From Burkholderiaceae bacterium DAT-1 (GTDB taxonomy: Bacteria > Pseudomonadota > Gammaproteobacteria > Burkholderiales > Chitinimonadaceae): a stretch of DNA of 64,000 bases. Where the stretch lies: positions 186,001-250,000 of the forward strand of contig JAHRBI010000003.1 in NCBI GenBank assembly GCA_019084025.1, written 5' to 3'. Of the stretch, positions 26,219 to 37,147 are shown one piece after another. The stretch's first letter is position 1. Every line of letters starts with the position of its first letter. Both the position numbers and the translations under genes were made by a program. The notes below the pieces were generated by a model, which was not told the DNA's origin, made no database searches, and worked only from the letters and a program-made list of their open reading frames with translations.

Positions 26219-27003
26219 TGTTGCGCTTCGGAAAACGCGTCCACAAATCTTCGCTGGACGATATCGCTATTGATATCAGTGAAAAGAATGGCATCCGCAA
26301 CCTGCATATTGGCTCACAAGCCATTCAAAGTTCGATGCGGATCAGCCAGCCCGACGAAATGGTACTGGGCTACACCCGTTGTGCCTTTGCTTTCCTCCTC
26401 TTCCGTGATGCGCCCAAAGACATGGTGCTGATCGGTCTGGGCGGCGGCTCCATCCCCAAATTCGTTCATAAGCATCTGCCCACAACCAAAATGATTGCGG
26501 TGGAGCTATTGCCTCAGGTGGTCAATGTGGCGCGCAGCATGTTCTACATGCCCCATGACGACGAACGGCTCGAGACGATTGTGGGCGATGGTGCGGACTA
26601 TGTCGCACGCATGAAACAGCCGGTCGACGCCATCATGCTGGATGCTTACAGCAAAGATGGCATCGTCGAAGCCCTGTCCAATGAAGCCTTTTTCTGCCAG
26701 TGCCGGGAAAAATTGAGCGATGACGGCACGCTGATAGTCAATCTCTGGGGTTCGCATCCGCGCTACGACTACTATGTCGATAACTTGAAACGCGCGTTCG
26801 ATCATCAGGTGCTGTGCCTGCCCGCCCGCCAGAAAGGCAACGTCATTGCCCTGTGTTTTAACAGCAAGCTGGGGCAACCAAGCTGGGACAGCCTCAAGGA
26901 ACGCGCGCGCAAACTGGAAGACGACTACCCGCTCGAATTCCTCGAATTTGTCGCCGACCTGACACGTCAGAACCCTTACAACGACCGAAAGCTACTCGTC
27001 TAG
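26218..27003 (+). CDS. Spermidine-synthase-like protein
   Basis: A 261-residue Rossmann-fold protein of the polyamine aminopropyltransferase/class I SAM superfamily: VLIGLGGGSIPKFVHKHLP, the acidic MIAVELLPQVVNVAR, IVGDGADYVA and DAIMLDAYSKDG. It lacks an obvious N-terminal oligomerisation domain and full SpeE catalytic context, so the substrate is uncertain. ATG 26218 shares its A with the ttcA stop (TAATG), giving translational coupling with ttcA; the ATGs further upstream are less likely. Confidence 0.75.
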   Translation: MLRFGKRVHKSSLDDIAIDISEKNGIRNLHIGSQAIQSSMRISQPDEMVLGYTRCAFAFLLFRDAPKDMVLIGLGGGSIPKFVHKHLPTTKMIAVELLPQVVNVARSMFYMPHDDERLETIVGDGADYVARMKQPVDAIMLDAYSKDGIVEALSNEAFFCQCREKLSDDGTLIVNLWGSHPRYDYYVDNLKRAFDHQVLCLPARQKGNVIALCFNSKLGQPSWDSLKERARKLEDDYPLEFLEFVADLTRQNPYNDRKLLV

Positions 27004-27076
27004 TCGTTCTGTGCTTTCAATCGGCTCGCCGATGTGAAAAAATTGAGACAACTTAACGAATTCCACGGTGATAACC

Positions 27077-27610
27077 ATGCTCGATCGAGACGGCTATCGC
27101 CCCAACGTTGGCATCATCATCTGCAACGAGAGAAATCAGGTATTTTGGGGCAAACGGGTTCGTGAACACTCATGGCAGTTCCCGCAAGGCGGGATCAAGT
27201 CCGGCGAGACGCCCGAGCAGGCGATGTTTCGCGAACTCATGGAAGAAACCGGGCTCAAGCCCGAACATGTCAGAATTCTAGGCCGCACCCGCGACTGGCT
27301 GCGCTATGACGTCCCGACAAACTGGGTCAAACGGGAGTGGAGAGGCACCTACAAAGGACAGAAGCAGATCTGGTTTCTATTGAGACTCATCGGCCGCGAG
27401 TGCGATGTGAGCTTGCGCGCCAGTCATCATCCTGAATTTGATGCCTGGCGCTGGAATGATTACTGGGCACCCCTTGATTCGGTGATCGAGTTCAAGAAAG
27501 GTGTTTATCAGCAAGCACTGTCAGAACTGTCGCGTTTTCTCAACGCACACGGGAAGCCGCGCTCAAATAGATCAATACGAGAGAACGGACATCCACAGCC
27601 GCTGGATTAA
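27077..27610 (+). CDS. rppH: RNA pyrophosphohydrolase
   Basis: A 177-residue Nudix hydrolase. The Nudix box [20 protein letters not shown] continues TG, and the RppH-typical start [16 protein letters not shown] and HSWQFPQGG are clear. RppH removes pyrophosphate from 5'-triphosphate mRNA ends to trigger RNase E decay. ATG 27077 is preferred to GTG 27068. The 134-bp gap to galE is noticeably AT-rich. Confidence 0.94.
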   Translation: MLDRDGYRPNVGIIICNERNQVFWGKRVREHSWQFPQGGIKSGETPEQAMFRELMEETGLKPEHVRILGRTRDWLRYDVPTNWVKREWRGTYKGQKQIWFLLRLIGRECDVSLRASHHPEFDAWRWNDYWAPLDSVIEFKKGVYQQALSELSRFLNAHGKPRSNRSIRENGHPQPLD

Positions 27611-27744
27611 TTCAGCCGATTGCTCTTTTCTGGCCATTTCCCCCGAAAGCAAATACTTCCAACTGGAAAAATTTGCTTTCGGGTATTACTATTTGCGCAG
27701 GGAGTTCACTTAGTTGCACTGCAACATCGGAATATATTTATAGA

Positions 27745-28761
27745 ATGCGACAAACCGTATTACTGACCGGCGGCGCAGGCTACATTGGCTCGCACGTATG
27801 CGTCGAATTATTAGCAAACAATTATGATGTTGTTGTTCTGGATAATTTCAGCAACAGCAAACCTGCTGCGCTTACTCGCGTAGGGGAGATTGTTGGTCGC
27901 GCACCAATCTGGTACGAACTTGACCTGCGAAATCGTCATGATCTCGACCAATTATTTCGTAAGTATCAATTTGCAGGGGTGGTTCACTGTGCAGGCGTAA
28001 AGGCCATTGAAGAAGGCCAGCGCAACCCGCTCAAATTTTATTCAAATAATTTTGAAGCCAGTTTGAACCTGATTGAAACCATGACACGTCACAATGTGTT
28101 CAATCTGGTATTCAGTTCCTCCGCCACAGTGTACGGCGAAACGGCTCGCATTCCCTACCGCGAAGAATCGCCACTGGCACCCAACACCGTATATGGCCGT
28201 AGCAAAGTGATGGTGGAAGAGGTGTTACGCGATCTGGTGCTTGCCGATCCGCGCTGGCATATAGCCATCCTCCGCTATTTCAATCCGCTTGGCGCCCACT
28301 CGTCTGGTCTGATTGGCGAAGATCCATCAGGTGTGCCCTCCAATCTCATGCCCTATATGTGTCAGGTAGCGATTGGCAAGCTAACCGAACTGGCGATTTT
28401 CGGACATGACTACAACACACCGGATGGCACAGGTGTCCGCGATTACATCCATGTGTCGGATCTGGCCGAAGGTCATGTTCAAGCGCTTAAGCACCTAAGC
28501 AGCGAACCTGGCATGATCGCGGTAAATCTGGGTACCGGACGAGGCCACAGCGTCCTTGAACTGATGCGCGCATTCGAGCATGTCATCGGGAAGCGCATTC
28601 CATATCGTTTCGCGCCACGTCGCACGGGCGATATTCCCAGCTACTTTGCGGATCCCACGCGCGCCGCCCAGACCTTAAACTGGAAGGCCTCACGCGATCT
28701 GCACGATATGTGCCGGGATGCCTGGAACTGGCAACGCAACAACCCGAACGGTTACGTCTAA
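27745..28761 (+). CDS. galE: UDP-glucose 4-epimerase
   Basis: A 338-residue extended SDR interconverting UDP-glucose and UDP-galactose. The NAD motif is LTGGAGYIGSHVCVEL; the active-site serine/threonine is in SSSATVYGETA and the catalytic tyrosine/lysine in YGRSKVMVEE. The YNTPDGTGVRDYIHVSDLAE segment is typical of GalE. ATG 27745 (MRQTVLLTGG) has no strong ribosome site. It is the first gene of a polysaccharide cluster; rfbB starts 33 bp later. Confidence 0.93.
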   Translation: MRQTVLLTGGAGYIGSHVCVELLANNYDVVVLDNFSNSKPAALTRVGEIVGRAPIWYELDLRNRHDLDQLFRKYQFAGVVHCAGVKAIEEGQRNPLKFYSNNFEASLNLIETMTRHNVFNLVFSSSATVYGETARIPYREESPLAPNTVYGRSKVMVEEVLRDLVLADPRWHIAILRYFNPLGAHSSGLIGEDPSGVPSNLMPYMCQVAIGKLTELAIFGHDYNTPDGTGVRDYIHVSDLAEGHVQALKHLSSEPGMIAVNLGTGRGHSVLELMRAFEHVIGKRIPYRFAPRRTGDIPSYFADPTRAAQTLNWKASRDLHDMCRDAWNWQRNNPNGYV

Positions 28762-28794
28762 CGTACTTTTTCTACCTTTTTCAGGAGACTCCGC

Positions 28795-29868
28795 GTGATT
28801 CTGGTCACCGGTGGTGCCGGTTTTATCGGCGCAAATTTTGTGATCGACTGGCTGGCGCATCGCGCCGAGTCCGTCGTCAATCTCGACAAACTGACCTATG
28901 CAGGCAATCACGATAATCTGTCGTCCGTTGCCGCTGATACCAGGCATTTTTTTGTTCAGGGCGACATCGCTGATCGTGCTTTGATTGACGAACTACTTGC
29001 ACGCTACCGTCCGAGCGCCATCGTCAACTTTGCGGCGGAAAGCCACGTTGACCGTTCAATTCATGGGCCTGGCGATTTTATCCAAACCAATATCGTCGGC
29101 ACCTTTACGCTGCTTGAAGCCGCCCGCGCTTATTGGACCGGACTGGAAGGCGAAGCCAAATCCAGATTTCGCTTCCTGCATGTTTCCACGGATGAGGTGT
29201 ACGGCTCCTTAAATGCCGAAGATCCCGCATTCAGCGAAACCACGCCGTATCAGCCCAATAGCCCGTATTCAGCATCCAAGGCTGCGTCCGACCATCTCGT
29301 GCGTGCCTGGCACCATACTTACGGCATGCCGGTTCTGACCACCAATTGCTCCAACAACTACGGGCCGTATCAGTTTCCTGAAAAGCTCATTCCACTGACG
29401 ATTATCAACGCTCTGGCAGGCAAGCCCTTGCCCGTGTATGGCGATGGCAAGAATATCCGTGACTGGCTGTTTGTAGGCGACCATTGCTCGGCGATCCGGG
29501 AAGTTCTGGATCATGGCCGCGTTGGTGAGACCTATAACATTGGCGGCCGCAACGAGATCCAGAACATCGACATCGTGCATCATATCTGCGATTTGCTGGA
29601 CAAACGTCAGCCCAGACAAGACGGCCGCTCCTATCGAGAACAGATTACCTTTGTGACCGACCGCCCAGGTCATGATCGCCGCTATGCGATCAATGCCCAC
29701 AAGATTGCTACCGAGCTTGGCTGGCGTCCGCAGGAAACATTCGAAACCGGCATCGGTAAAACCATCGACTGGTATCTATCGCACCGCGAATGGATCGACA
29801 ATGTGATCAGTGGTAGCTACCGGGACTGGATTGCCAAGCAGTATGCCCAAGGGGGGCATGTGTCATGA
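28795..29868 (+). CDS. rfbB: dTDP-glucose 4,6-dehydratase
   Basis: A 357-residue extended SDR making dTDP-4-keto-6-deoxyglucose. [20 protein letters not shown] begins the NAD fold; STDEVYGSL and [16 protein letters not shown] hold the catalytic residues and [15 protein letters not shown] is family-specific. The start is GTG 28795 with AGGAG seven bases upstream. rfbA overlaps its stop by four bases. Confidence 0.94.
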   Translation: MILVTGGAGFIGANFVIDWLAHRAESVVNLDKLTYAGNHDNLSSVAADTRHFFVQGDIADRALIDELLARYRPSAIVNFAAESHVDRSIHGPGDFIQTNIVGTFTLLEAARAYWTGLEGEAKSRFRFLHVSTDEVYGSLNAEDPAFSETTPYQPNSPYSASKAASDHLVRAWHHTYGMPVLTTNCSNNYGPYQFPEKLIPLTIINALAGKPLPVYGDGKNIRDWLFVGDHCSAIREVLDHGRVGETYNIGGRNEIQNIDIVHHICDLLDKRQPRQDGRSYREQITFVTDRPGHDRRYAINAHKIATELGWRPQETFETGIGKTIDWYLSHREWIDNVISGSYRDWIAKQYAQGGHVS

Positions 29869-30743
29869 AAGGCATCATCCTTGCAGGAGGATCGGGTACA
29901 CGCCTCTATCCGGCAACGCTAGCTGTCTCCAAGCAGCTACTGCCGGTATACGACAAGCCCATGGTGTACTACCCGCTTACCACCCTGATGCTGGCTGGAA
30001 TACGCGAGATTCTCATTATCTCGACGCCGCAAGATCTGCCACGCTTCAAGCAACTACTGGGTGATGGCGCACAGTGGGGTATCCAGCTCGAATATATTGA
30101 GCAACCCAGCCCGGATGGTCTCGCACAAGCGTTTATTTTAGGTGCCGACTTTATTGGCGACGACTCGGTTGCACTCGTGCTCGGTGACAATATTTTCTAT
30201 GGCCATGACTTCCAGCGCTTGCTGATGGATGCCGCTGCGCAGCCCAGCGGAGCCAGTGTATTTGCATACGCGGTACACGACCCGGAGCGTTATGGCGTGG
30301 TCGAGTTTGACGCGGCGGGTAAAGCCATCAGCATCGAAGAAAAGCCAGCCAAGCCCAAGTCGCGCTATGCGGTAACGGGCCTGTATTTCTACGATAACGA
30401 TGTCGTCCGAATCGCCAAAGGTATCCGTCCTTCTGCGCGTGGCGAGTTAGAAATCACCGATGTCAATCAAGCCTATCTGGATGCAGGAAAATTAAGTGTC
30501 CAAATCATGGGGCGTGGCTATGCCTGGCTGGATACAGGCACCCACGAGTCCATGCTGGAGGCGGCACTCTTCATTCAGACCCTGGAAAAGCGTCAGGGCC
30601 AGAAGATTGCCAGCCCGGAGGAAGTTGCATTCCGTCAGGGGTACATCACCGCCGATCAACTGCGTGCGCTTGCCAAACCCATGGCAAAGAATGCCTATGG
30701 CGCCTATCTGCTTTCGCTCGCCAATGAAGCCGGTGAGCGCTGA
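29865..30743 (+). CDS. rfbA: Glucose-1-phosphate thymidylyltransferase
   Basis: A 292-residue nucleotidyltransferase forming dTDP-glucose. [20 protein letters not shown] and [12 protein letters not shown] are diagnostic; the C-terminal YGAYLLSL is normal. It overlaps rfbB by four bases (ATGA) and shares its stop with the next start. rfbC and rfbD, needed to reach dTDP-L-rhamnose, are not in this window, so the dTDP-4-keto sugar must be finished by genes elsewhere or used by another branch. Confidence 0.95.
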   Translation: MKGIILAGGSGTRLYPATLAVSKQLLPVYDKPMVYYPLTTLMLAGIREILIISTPQDLPRFKQLLGDGAQWGIQLEYIEQPSPDGLAQAFILGADFIGDDSVALVLGDNIFYGHDFQRLLMDAAAQPSGASVFAYAVHDPERYGVVEFDAAGKAISIEEKPAKPKSRYAVTGLYFYDNDVVRIAKGIRPSARGELEITDVNQAYLDAGKLSVQIMGRGYAWLDTGTHESMLEAALFIQTLEKRQGQKIASPEEVAFRQGYITADQLRALAKPMAKNAYGAYLLSLANEAGER

Positions 30744-31624
30744 TGTCCTTGCGCGTCGGACTGTTTCTGCCCACCCTGAATGCAGCATTGTGGCTGCCAA
30801 GGTGGATTGAGGGCGTCCGACAGCAGACGGTTCAGCCAGATCGCATTTTGGTGATTGATTCCAGTTCGGAAGATAACACCGTCGCGCTCTGCCTTCAGGC
30901 CGGGTTTGAAGTACACACCATATCGCGTCAGGCGTTCTCACACGGCGGCACGAGAATGGAGGCAATCAATCGGCTTGGGACATGCGATATTGTGATCTGC
31001 ATGACTCAGGATGCGCTGCTAGATGATCCCAGCAGTTTCAGTCATCTTATCGCGGTGTTTGATGACCCCATCATCGCCGCAGCCTATGGCAGACAGCTGC
31101 CGCATCAGGATGCCGATCCGCTCGCCAAGCAAGCACGTCAGTTTAATTATCCTGCCGAAGGGCATGTCAGCGACGCGACTGCGCTCCGCACCAGGGGATT
31201 GAGAGCGGCCTTTTGCTCAAATTCATATGCCGCCTGGCGTCGCAGCAGTTTGATCGCTATTGGCGGGTTTGATGCACTGCTACCCTTTGCCGAGGACATG
31301 TACGCCAGCGCCACCTTGCTGACGCGCGGCTGGTCGGTTGCTTATTGTGCAAATGCAACAGTCCGCCACTCGCATAACTACGGTATCCGAGAAGACTTTC
31401 AACGATATTGGCTGACTGGTTATACCCATCGCCTGCACCCATGGATCTTGACCATTGCGGGGGGGGCAACATCGGAAGGCATGAAACTCCTACGTCACCG
31501 CCTGGCTTATCTCCGTAGAGTCGGCATGCTAGCCTGTATGCATGGCATCATGAGAACAGCGATTGGTTGGATTGCCTACAAGCTCGGACGTGCCGGTATA
31601 TTGAGCCGCTGGTTGGCTGCATAA
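30743..31624 (+). CDS. Glycosyltransferase family 2, rhamnosyltransferase-like
   Basis: A 293-residue GT-A enzyme. RVGLFLPTLNAALWLPRWIE, VIDSSSEDNT and SRQAFSHGGTRMEAINR match bacterial rhamnosyltransferases that use dTDP-rhamnose; MTQDALLDDPSS carries the metal-binding acidic pair and GFDALLPFAEDM the catalytic region. ATG 30743 overlaps the rfbA stop by one base, so the donor-sugar genes and the transferase are made together. It ends 19 bp from the convergent sugar transferase gene. Confidence 0.85.
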   Translation: MSLRVGLFLPTLNAALWLPRWIEGVRQQTVQPDRILVIDSSSEDNTVALCLQAGFEVHTISRQAFSHGGTRMEAINRLGTCDIVICMTQDALLDDPSSFSHLIAVFDDPIIAAAYGRQLPHQDADPLAKQARQFNYPAEGHVSDATALRTRGLRAAFCSNSYAAWRRSSLIAIGGFDALLPFAEDMYASATLLTRGWSVAYCANATVRHSHNYGIREDFQRYWLTGYTHRLHPWILTIAGGATSEGMKLLRHRLAYLRRVGMLACMHGIMRTAIGWIAYKLGRAGILSRWLAA

Positions 31625-31643
31625 GCGCTGAGGTCTCTCAGGC

Positions 31644-32276
31644 TCAGTATGCGCCTTTCGAAGCAAGAATCACCCAAGGGGTCATAGCCAGAATACGCAA
31701 ATCGGTTCGTAATCCAATTTCCTGCGCATATCGAACATCCAGGGCAACCCGCTCGTCGTAGCTGACTTCATTGCGTCCACTGATCTGCCACAGGCCTGTC
31801 ACGCCGGGACGGACTGCGAAATACTCTGCAGTGGCCGCGCCATACCGCGCCAGCTCCTGAACCACGATGGGTCGCGGCCCCACGATACTCATGTCGCCTT
31901 TCAGGACATTCCACAACTGGGGCAGCTCATCCAGACTGGATTTTCGCAACAGGCTGCCCAGGGGCGTAATACGGGGGTCATTTCTCAGCTTGTGATCCCG
32001 CTGCCATTCAGCCATGAGATCTGGATCTGATGCGAGCACCTGTTGCAGCACCTGTTCAGCATTCGGCACCATTGAGCTGAATTTATAACAAGCGAACAAC
32101 TTCCCGCCTCGCCCGACACGCTGATGTGCAAATACGGGCTTGATCCCTTGCATACGCAAGGCAAGCCAGATCACGAGCAATAAGGGCCATGCCAAGATCA
32201 AAACGATGGCGACGATCACGATATCAAGCGATCGCTTAACCACTTCGGGATACCAGACCGCCTGCCATCTACTCAT
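31644..32276 (-). CDS. Membrane sugar-phosphate transferase (WbaP/WcaJ-type catalytic domain)
   Basis: A 210-residue monotopic phosphoglycosyl transferase that would load a sugar-1-phosphate on undecaprenyl phosphate to begin a surface glycan. One hydrophobic anchor (about 13-40) is followed by [45 protein letters not shown] and [14 protein letters not shown]. It contains only the catalytic domain, without the large N-terminal membrane part of WbaP. The reading frame overlaps the aroB stop by four bases and it follows aroB on the same strand. Confidence 0.9.
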   Translation of the reverse strand: MSRWQAVWYPEVVKRSLDIVIVAIVLILAWPLLLVIWLALRMQGIKPVFAHQRVGRGGKLFACYKFSSMVPNAEQVLQQVLASDPDLMAEWQRDHKLRNDPRITPLGSLLRKSSLDELPQLWNVLKGDMSIVGPRPIVVQELARYGAATAEYFAVRPGVTGLWQISGRNEVSYDERVALDVRYAQEIGLRTDLRILAMTPWVILASKGAY

Positions 32277-33340
32277 GGCAATATGCGATCCAGCACGGAT
32301 TGTTCGACGGTTCGAATAATGGACTTACCTGCATCAGTCGGCAGAATAAAGCGGATCGCCCCGCCTTCCACCTTTTTATCCGATGCCATCCAGTTCATCC
32401 AGGCATCTCGCCCCAGGGCAGGTGCATCAACGGGCAAGCGAGCCACTTGTAGTAAACGGATCAGGTCGGTGACGCGCTGTGCTGCAAATATACCCAACTC
32501 AGCTGCGCACCGCGCTGCTAACACCATACCGGCAGCAACAGCCTCACCATGCAGCCAGACTCCATAGCCCAGTCCAGCCTCAATCGCATGTCCAAAGGTA
32601 TGTCCCAGATTCAGCAACGCCCGGTCGCCCTGTTCACGCTCATCCGCAGCCACAATTCGGGCTTTGTTGGCGCAACTGCGCGCAATGGCGTATGCAAGCG
32701 CATCCTGCTTTCGCGCGACCAAGGCGTCCATATGGTCATTCAGCCACAGAAAGAATTCGGGGTCATCAATCAAACCGTATTTGATTATCTCGGCTAGGCC
32801 GGCCGAATATTCCCGATCCGGCAGGGTATTCAATACATCGAGATCAGCGATCACCACACGGGGCTGATAAAACGCACCAATCATATTCTTGCCAAGGGGA
32901 TGATTGATGCCGGTTTTTCCACCAACGGATGAATCAACCTGAGCAAGCAGGGTGGTCGGAATCTGAATAAATGGCGCACCCCGTTGATAGATTGCCGCGG
33001 CAAATCCCGTCATATCCCCGATTACCCCGCCACCGAGGGCAATCAGCGTTGTCTTTCGCTCGCACCGGGTCTGCAGCATCGCATCCAGTATGTGCTCGAT
33101 CGACGACATCGTTTTGTGCTGCTCACCATCGGGCAGCACAACGGTTTGCACTTGCACACCAGCAGCCTCCAGTGCCATCTGAAGTCGGGCAAGATACAGC
33201 GGTGCCACCACTTCATTACTGACAATCACGGCACGTCGCTGCGGCATAACGGCCAGCATCTGCTCGACGCTACTCAGTAGGCCCGTACCAATATGAATAT
33301 CGTAAGCATTTTGCTCAAGCGGAACGTGGATAGTTTGCAT
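32273..33340 (-). CDS. aroB: 3-dehydroquinate synthase
   Basis: A 355-residue NAD- and zinc-dependent enzyme for the second shikimate-pathway step. [56 protein letters not shown] and the zinc histidines in [19 protein letters not shown] and [11 protein letters not shown] are present. Its start overlaps aroK by 26 bp, the usual aroK-aroB arrangement. The sugar transferase gene follows with a 4-bp overlap. Confidence 0.96.
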   Translation of the reverse strand: MQTIHVPLEQNAYDIHIGTGLLSSVEQMLAVMPQRRAVIVSNEVVAPLYLARLQMALEAAGVQVQTVVLPDGEQHKTMSSIEHILDAMLQTRCERKTTLIALGGGVIGDMTGFAAAIYQRGAPFIQIPTTLLAQVDSSVGGKTGINHPLGKNMIGAFYQPRVVIADLDVLNTLPDREYSAGLAEIIKYGLIDDPEFFLWLNDHMDALVARKQDALAYAIARSCANKARIVAADEREQGDRALLNLGHTFGHAIEAGLGYGVWLHGEAVAAGMVLAARCAAELGIFAAQRVTDLIRLLQVARLPVDAPALGRDAWMNWMASDKKVEGGAIRFILPTDAGKSIIRTVEQSVLDRILP

Positions 33341-33854
33341 CGCGCATCAAGTCCGTGACTATTTTTTGGGCAAGATTCTGCACGCTCTGTTTGCTGGTAT
33401 CCACAATCAGATGCGCAACTTCTCTGTATAGAGGATCTCGCACGACGTATAAGGCTTCCAGCCGCGCTTTGGGATCGGCCGTCTGCAGCAGGGGGCGATT
33501 GCGGTCAAGGCGGGTGCGCTGGTAGAGATCTTCTACATTGGCGCGCAGATAAATGACATACCCATGCTGCCTCAGCAGGGTTCGGGTATCAGGGTGGAGC
33601 ACGGCGCCCCCACCAGTTGCCAGCACCAGGTTTTGCTGAGTCACCAAGCGCGAGATGACATCCGCTTCGCGAGCTCGGAAGCCAACCTCACCCTCGATAT
33701 CAAAAATCGTGGGGATACGCACACCTGTCTGTGCCTCAATCTCATGGTCGGCATCCACGAATGTTTTATCGAGCAATTTTGCAATCGCCCGACCCACCGT
33801 GGTCTTACCTGCCCCCATAAGGCCAACAAGAAAAATATTGCCCGACATTTCCAT
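33315..33854 (-). CDS. aroK: Shikimate kinase
   Basis: A 179-residue P-loop kinase phosphorylating shikimate. Walker A is [16 protein letters not shown], the shikimate site includes [11 protein letters not shown] and FRAREADVI, and ATGGGAVL is typical. ATG 33854 ([11 protein letters not shown]) aligns with E. coli AroK; ATG 33848 and earlier starts are possible. It lies 34 bp after pilQ, as in many proteobacteria. Confidence 0.95.
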   Translation of the reverse strand: MEMSGNIFLVGLMGAGKTTVGRAIAKLLDKTFVDADHEIEAQTGVRIPTIFDIEGEVGFRAREADVISRLVTQQNLVLATGGGAVLHPDTRTLLRQHGYVIYLRANVEDLYQRTRLDRNRPLLQTADPKARLEALYVVRDPLYREVAHLIVDTSKQSVQNLAQKIVTDLMRDANYPRSA

Positions 33855-33888
33855 GCCGGGCATTTTATCTGAAACCACTATACCGTGC

Positions 33889-35979
33889 TTATCTGGCTGA
33901 CAGCGCTGAATCCAGCACGCGCGGGGTAATGAAGATCAGAAGCTCAGTCTTTTTGGTTGTTTTGGACTTCGACTTGAACAGATTACCGACCACAGGCAAA
34001 TCACCCAACAGCGGCACCTTGGCAACGGTATCGGTTTCAGTCAGCTCGTAGATCCCCCCCAATACTGCTGTACCGCCATTCTCGACCAGCACATTGGTAT
34101 TGACCTGCTTCGTGGCCACGACCGGATACTGGCCACTTGCAGTCAGCGCATCCTTGGTCACGTTCAGTTCCATGAAAATATCACCGGATGGAGAAATACG
34201 CGGCGTCACTTCCAGTTTCAGTTCGGCTGTCTTCTCCTGGGCACCGTTGGTACCACCAGTCGGGGACGGCACGATCACATAGAACTTATCACCCTGCGAG
34301 ATCAGTGCTTTCTGCTTATCGGCTGTTACCACACGCGGACTGGATACTGTCTTACCCAAACCTTCGGCCTCCAGTGCCTGCAACTCCAGGCTCAACAATC
34401 CGCCTGAATTGGCATTCAGGACACTCAAGCCGATTGTTGCAGGGGACGCACCACTTACAGGCAGATTGATACTGGGTGTCGCCGTTGCGGGCATGCTCGG
34501 CTGAGCGGTCACGCCATTCTTGGCGATAGCCAGGGAGGATCCGATATCGTTACCAATCCCGATCTGCGTGGCTCCATTCTTGGTCAGTGTTCGATCAAGC
34601 GCAGTACCCAGACGTACACCGAGTTGGCGGCTGAACGAATTATCTGCAATCACAATACGTGCTTCGATTAGCACCTGACGCGGCGGCACATCGGTCTTGT
34701 TGATCAACTTACGGATTTCTTCCAGCTTGCTAGCTGTGTCGGTCACAATCAGCAGATTGTTGCGCGGCTCAACCGTCACCGAACCATTCTTGCTCATCAA
34801 GCTTTGCTTATCGCCACTGAGCAGGGCGCGGACTTCATCGGCTTTCAGGAAGCTCAGCGGGAAAGTTTCAGTACGAACCGGCTCAACATCGGCAAGCTTA
34901 CGCTTGGCTTCCAGTGAGGTTTGCTCGCGAGCCGAGATTTCCTCTGCAGGCGCAATCCAGATGACATTACCCGATTCACGCTTAGCCAGCCCCTTCGACA
35001 TCATGATGATGTCGAGCGCCTGATCCCACGGCACATCCTTCATGCGCAGCGTGACGCTCCCTTTAACGGTATCGCTGGTGATCACATTCTTGCCATTTTC
35101 GTTGGCAATCAGTTGCAACAGCGAGCGAACCTCGATGTCCTGCATGTTAAAGGTGATTTTTTCACCCTTATAAACCGGCTTTTCCAGCAAATCAAGTCGC
35201 TTGGCTTGCTCGTCGAGATTCTTGATTTCAACGATAAAGCGATTGTCCGTCTGGTAGGCGGAGTGTTCCCAGTTTCCCTTAGGCGACACCACCATCTTTA
35301 CTGTTTCGCCACGCGAATAGGTATCAATGGCCTGAACCGGTGTACCAAAATCCGACACATCCATGCGACGCTCAAGCTGATGCGGCACTGACGTCTTGGC
35401 GAATTCCAGCACCAGGTCTTTGCCTTGCTGGCGGATATCTATCCCAATTTTTGGGCTGGAGAGATCGACGATAATGCGACCCTCACCACTGGTGCCTCGA
35501 CGGAAATCAACACTCTTCACCGTCTCTTTTTGTGCATTGAGCGATTGCGAGAAATGCGTCGTATCGCTGGCTACCACAGATGGGCCGGCAGGCTTCTCCA
35601 GGACGACAAACAGTCGATTATTATCGACGCGCGTCTCATATCCCACGCTATTCACCAGGTTGAGCACCAGTCGGGTACGACCGTTTGCTTCCGCCAGATT
35701 GATATTGCGGATGTTGGGTGAACTCACGGGAATGGCAGATTTGCCAGTCTCGTTGTTGGTATTCACGAAATCCAGTGCAATCCTAGGTGGCGTATTCACC
35801 GAAAAGCTAGCCGGTAGCTTTACCGGGTTCTGCATGGTTACGATGACGATCTGGCGGTCGTTGTTATCTGTTTTGATATCAACAGACTTGATTGCATTGG
35901 TATCATCGGCATGCGTAAAGAGCGCAGACATCGCCATAACGATATACGCGAACCAAGCACTTTTAATTTGCTTCATCAT
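33889..35979 (-). CDS. pilQ: Type IV pilus secretin PilQ
   Basis: A 696-residue outer-membrane secretin. After a signal peptide come two AMIN-like repeats ([32 protein letters not shown]), an STN/N0 domain ([20 protein letters not shown]), an N1/KH-like segment and the secretin core ([38 protein letters not shown]). It forms the pore for pilus extrusion and DNA uptake. It overlaps pilP by four bases and is followed by aroK. Confidence 0.95.
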   Translation of the reverse strand: MMKQIKSAWFAYIVMAMSALFTHADDTNAIKSVDIKTDNNDRQIVIVTMQNPVKLPASFSVNTPPRIALDFVNTNNETGKSAIPVSSPNIRNINLAEANGRTRLVLNLVNSVGYETRVDNNRLFVVLEKPAGPSVVASDTTHFSQSLNAQKETVKSVDFRRGTSGEGRIIVDLSSPKIGIDIRQQGKDLVLEFAKTSVPHQLERRMDVSDFGTPVQAIDTYSRGETVKMVVSPKGNWEHSAYQTDNRFIVEIKNLDEQAKRLDLLEKPVYKGEKITFNMQDIEVRSLLQLIANENGKNVITSDTVKGSVTLRMKDVPWDQALDIIMMSKGLAKRESGNVIWIAPAEEISAREQTSLEAKRKLADVEPVRTETFPLSFLKADEVRALLSGDKQSLMSKNGSVTVEPRNNLLIVTDTASKLEEIRKLINKTDVPPRQVLIEARIVIADNSFSRQLGVRLGTALDRTLTKNGATQIGIGNDIGSSLAIAKNGVTAQPSMPATATPSINLPVSGASPATIGLSVLNANSGGLLSLELQALEAEGLGKTVSSPRVVTADKQKALISQGDKFYVIVPSPTGGTNGAQEKTAELKLEVTPRISPSGDIFMELNVTKDALTASGQYPVVATKQVNTNVLVENGGTAVLGGIYELTETDTVAKVPLLGDLPVVGNLFKSKSKTTKKTELLIFITPRVLDSALSAR

Positions 35980-36512
35980 TTGGCGTGCTCCGAAACATCC
36001 AGGGCGAGCGACGTTTTGCGCTCAACCCAATCACCGCTACTGTCTTCGACAATTTCTTTCAAAACCACATCGGCATCGCTGATAGACACGACGACCCCAA
36101 AGTTCTGGCCGATATAGTTGCCTACGCGTACGCGGAATAGCCCTTTGTCCGGCGTTTGAATCAGGGCGCTCAGTGTTTTACCCTGCATCACGGTGCCGAC
36201 CATTTTCAGCTTCTCAAGATCATAGCCCTCGAGAATCTCCCTTGATCTGGAAAGGTCTGGAGCCAATGCACCACCGCCCCCAGCACCTTTACGCGCCACC
36301 GCCAGCTTGCCCTGATTAAATGGATCAGTCAGATCAAATGCGTTATAGACCAGAGGCTGATACGGCTTCACCTCGGGCAGCGGCTCCATCTTGCCTTTCA
36401 TGTCCTTGGTACTCTCTGACATCCAGGTCTTGATATCGCCAAACTCTTCATTGGCACATGCGGCCAACAAGCAACACAATACGATGGATGTTCTAGCCAG
36501 ATAGTTGCGCAT
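35976..36512 (-). CDS. pilP: Type IV pilus lipoprotein PilP
   Basis: A 178-residue inner-membrane lipoprotein linking PilNO to PilQ. The lipobox LLAAC puts the lipid-bearing cysteine at residue 19; YNAFDLTDPF and the C-terminal HR domain (KMVGTVMQGKTLSALIQ, VRVGNYIGQNFGVV) are typical. ATG 36512 is preferred over earlier TTG/ATG codons because GAGG lies six bases upstream; with this start pilO and pilP are separated by 8 bp. Confidence 0.93.
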   Translation of the reverse strand: MRNYLARTSIVLCCLLAACANEEFGDIKTWMSESTKDMKGKMEPLPEVKPYQPLVYNAFDLTDPFNQGKLAVARKGAGGGGALAPDLSRSREILEGYDLEKLKMVGTVMQGKTLSALIQTPDKGLFRVRVGNYIGQNFGVVVSISDADVVLKEIVEDSSGDWVERKTSLALDVSEHAK

Positions 36513-36520
36513 GATCATCC

Positions 36521-37147
36521 TCAACTCTTGCTCTTTTTCTTGGCCGCATTGACTTCTTCTGCATCCAAGGCACGGTATGTTTTTGCAATCGCATGAAGCG
36601 ACAGCTGTCCGCCAGACACGGGTGTAATTTGAATATCTTCAAGCGTTACAATCCGCGACAACTGGGCAATATCACTCACAAACGCAGCCAAATCGTGGTA
36701 CGAACCCACGACGATCAGCTCAATCGGTCGCTCGGCAAACTCAGCCGTTTTAACTTCATTTTGCGCAGGGCGGAAAAGATCCGACTGCAATCCGCGCCCC
36801 ACCCCGGCCTGGCTGATTTCGGTAATCAGCGATTCCATTTCAGCTTTACTGGGCAATTGCTTGAGCAAGGCACCAAAGGCCAACTGAATATCATTCAGCT
36901 GCTCTTTGTAAGCCTCAAGATTGATCGCCTTCTGTTTCTTCTCAAGAAACGCCTGCTTGAGCGATTCTTCCTGCAGACGTCCCTGACTGAGGACATCGCG
37001 CTGACCATCCAGCACCAGAAAATATCCCAGCACCACAATGAGCAAACTCATGCCGAGCAGCATAACCAGCTGCACGGGCATCGGCCAGCTACCGATGTCC
37101 TTGGCATCTAGATTTTTGAAATCATCCAGAGAGATTTTCATACTCAT
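36521..37147 (-). CDS. pilO: Type IV pilus assembly protein PilO
   Basis: A 208-residue bitopic inner-membrane protein: one membrane segment (about 24-46, VQLVMLLGMSLLIVVLGYFL), a coiled coil (SLKQAFLEKKQKAINLEAYK) and a ferredoxin-like C-terminal domain with IELIVVGSYHDLAAFVSDI. With PilN and PilP it forms the alignment complex between PilM and PilQ. It overlaps pilN by four bases. Confidence 0.94.
   Translation of the reverse strand: MSMKISLDDFKNLDAKDIGSWPMPVQLVMLLGMSLLIVVLGYFLVLDGQRDVLSQGRLQEESLKQAFLEKKQKAINLEAYKEQLNDIQLAFGALLKQLPSKAEMESLITEISQAGVGRGLQSDLFRPAQNEVKTAEFAERPIELIVVGSYHDLAAFVSDIAQLSRIVTLEDIQITPVSGGQLSLHAIAKTYRALDAEEVNAAKKKSKS

Noticed and set aside
27001-27076. Small hairpin ATCGGC-TC-GCCGAT followed by A6
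   Set aside because: The stem has only a 2-nt loop and the A tract is on the wrong side for a rightward terminator; no leftward gene ends here.
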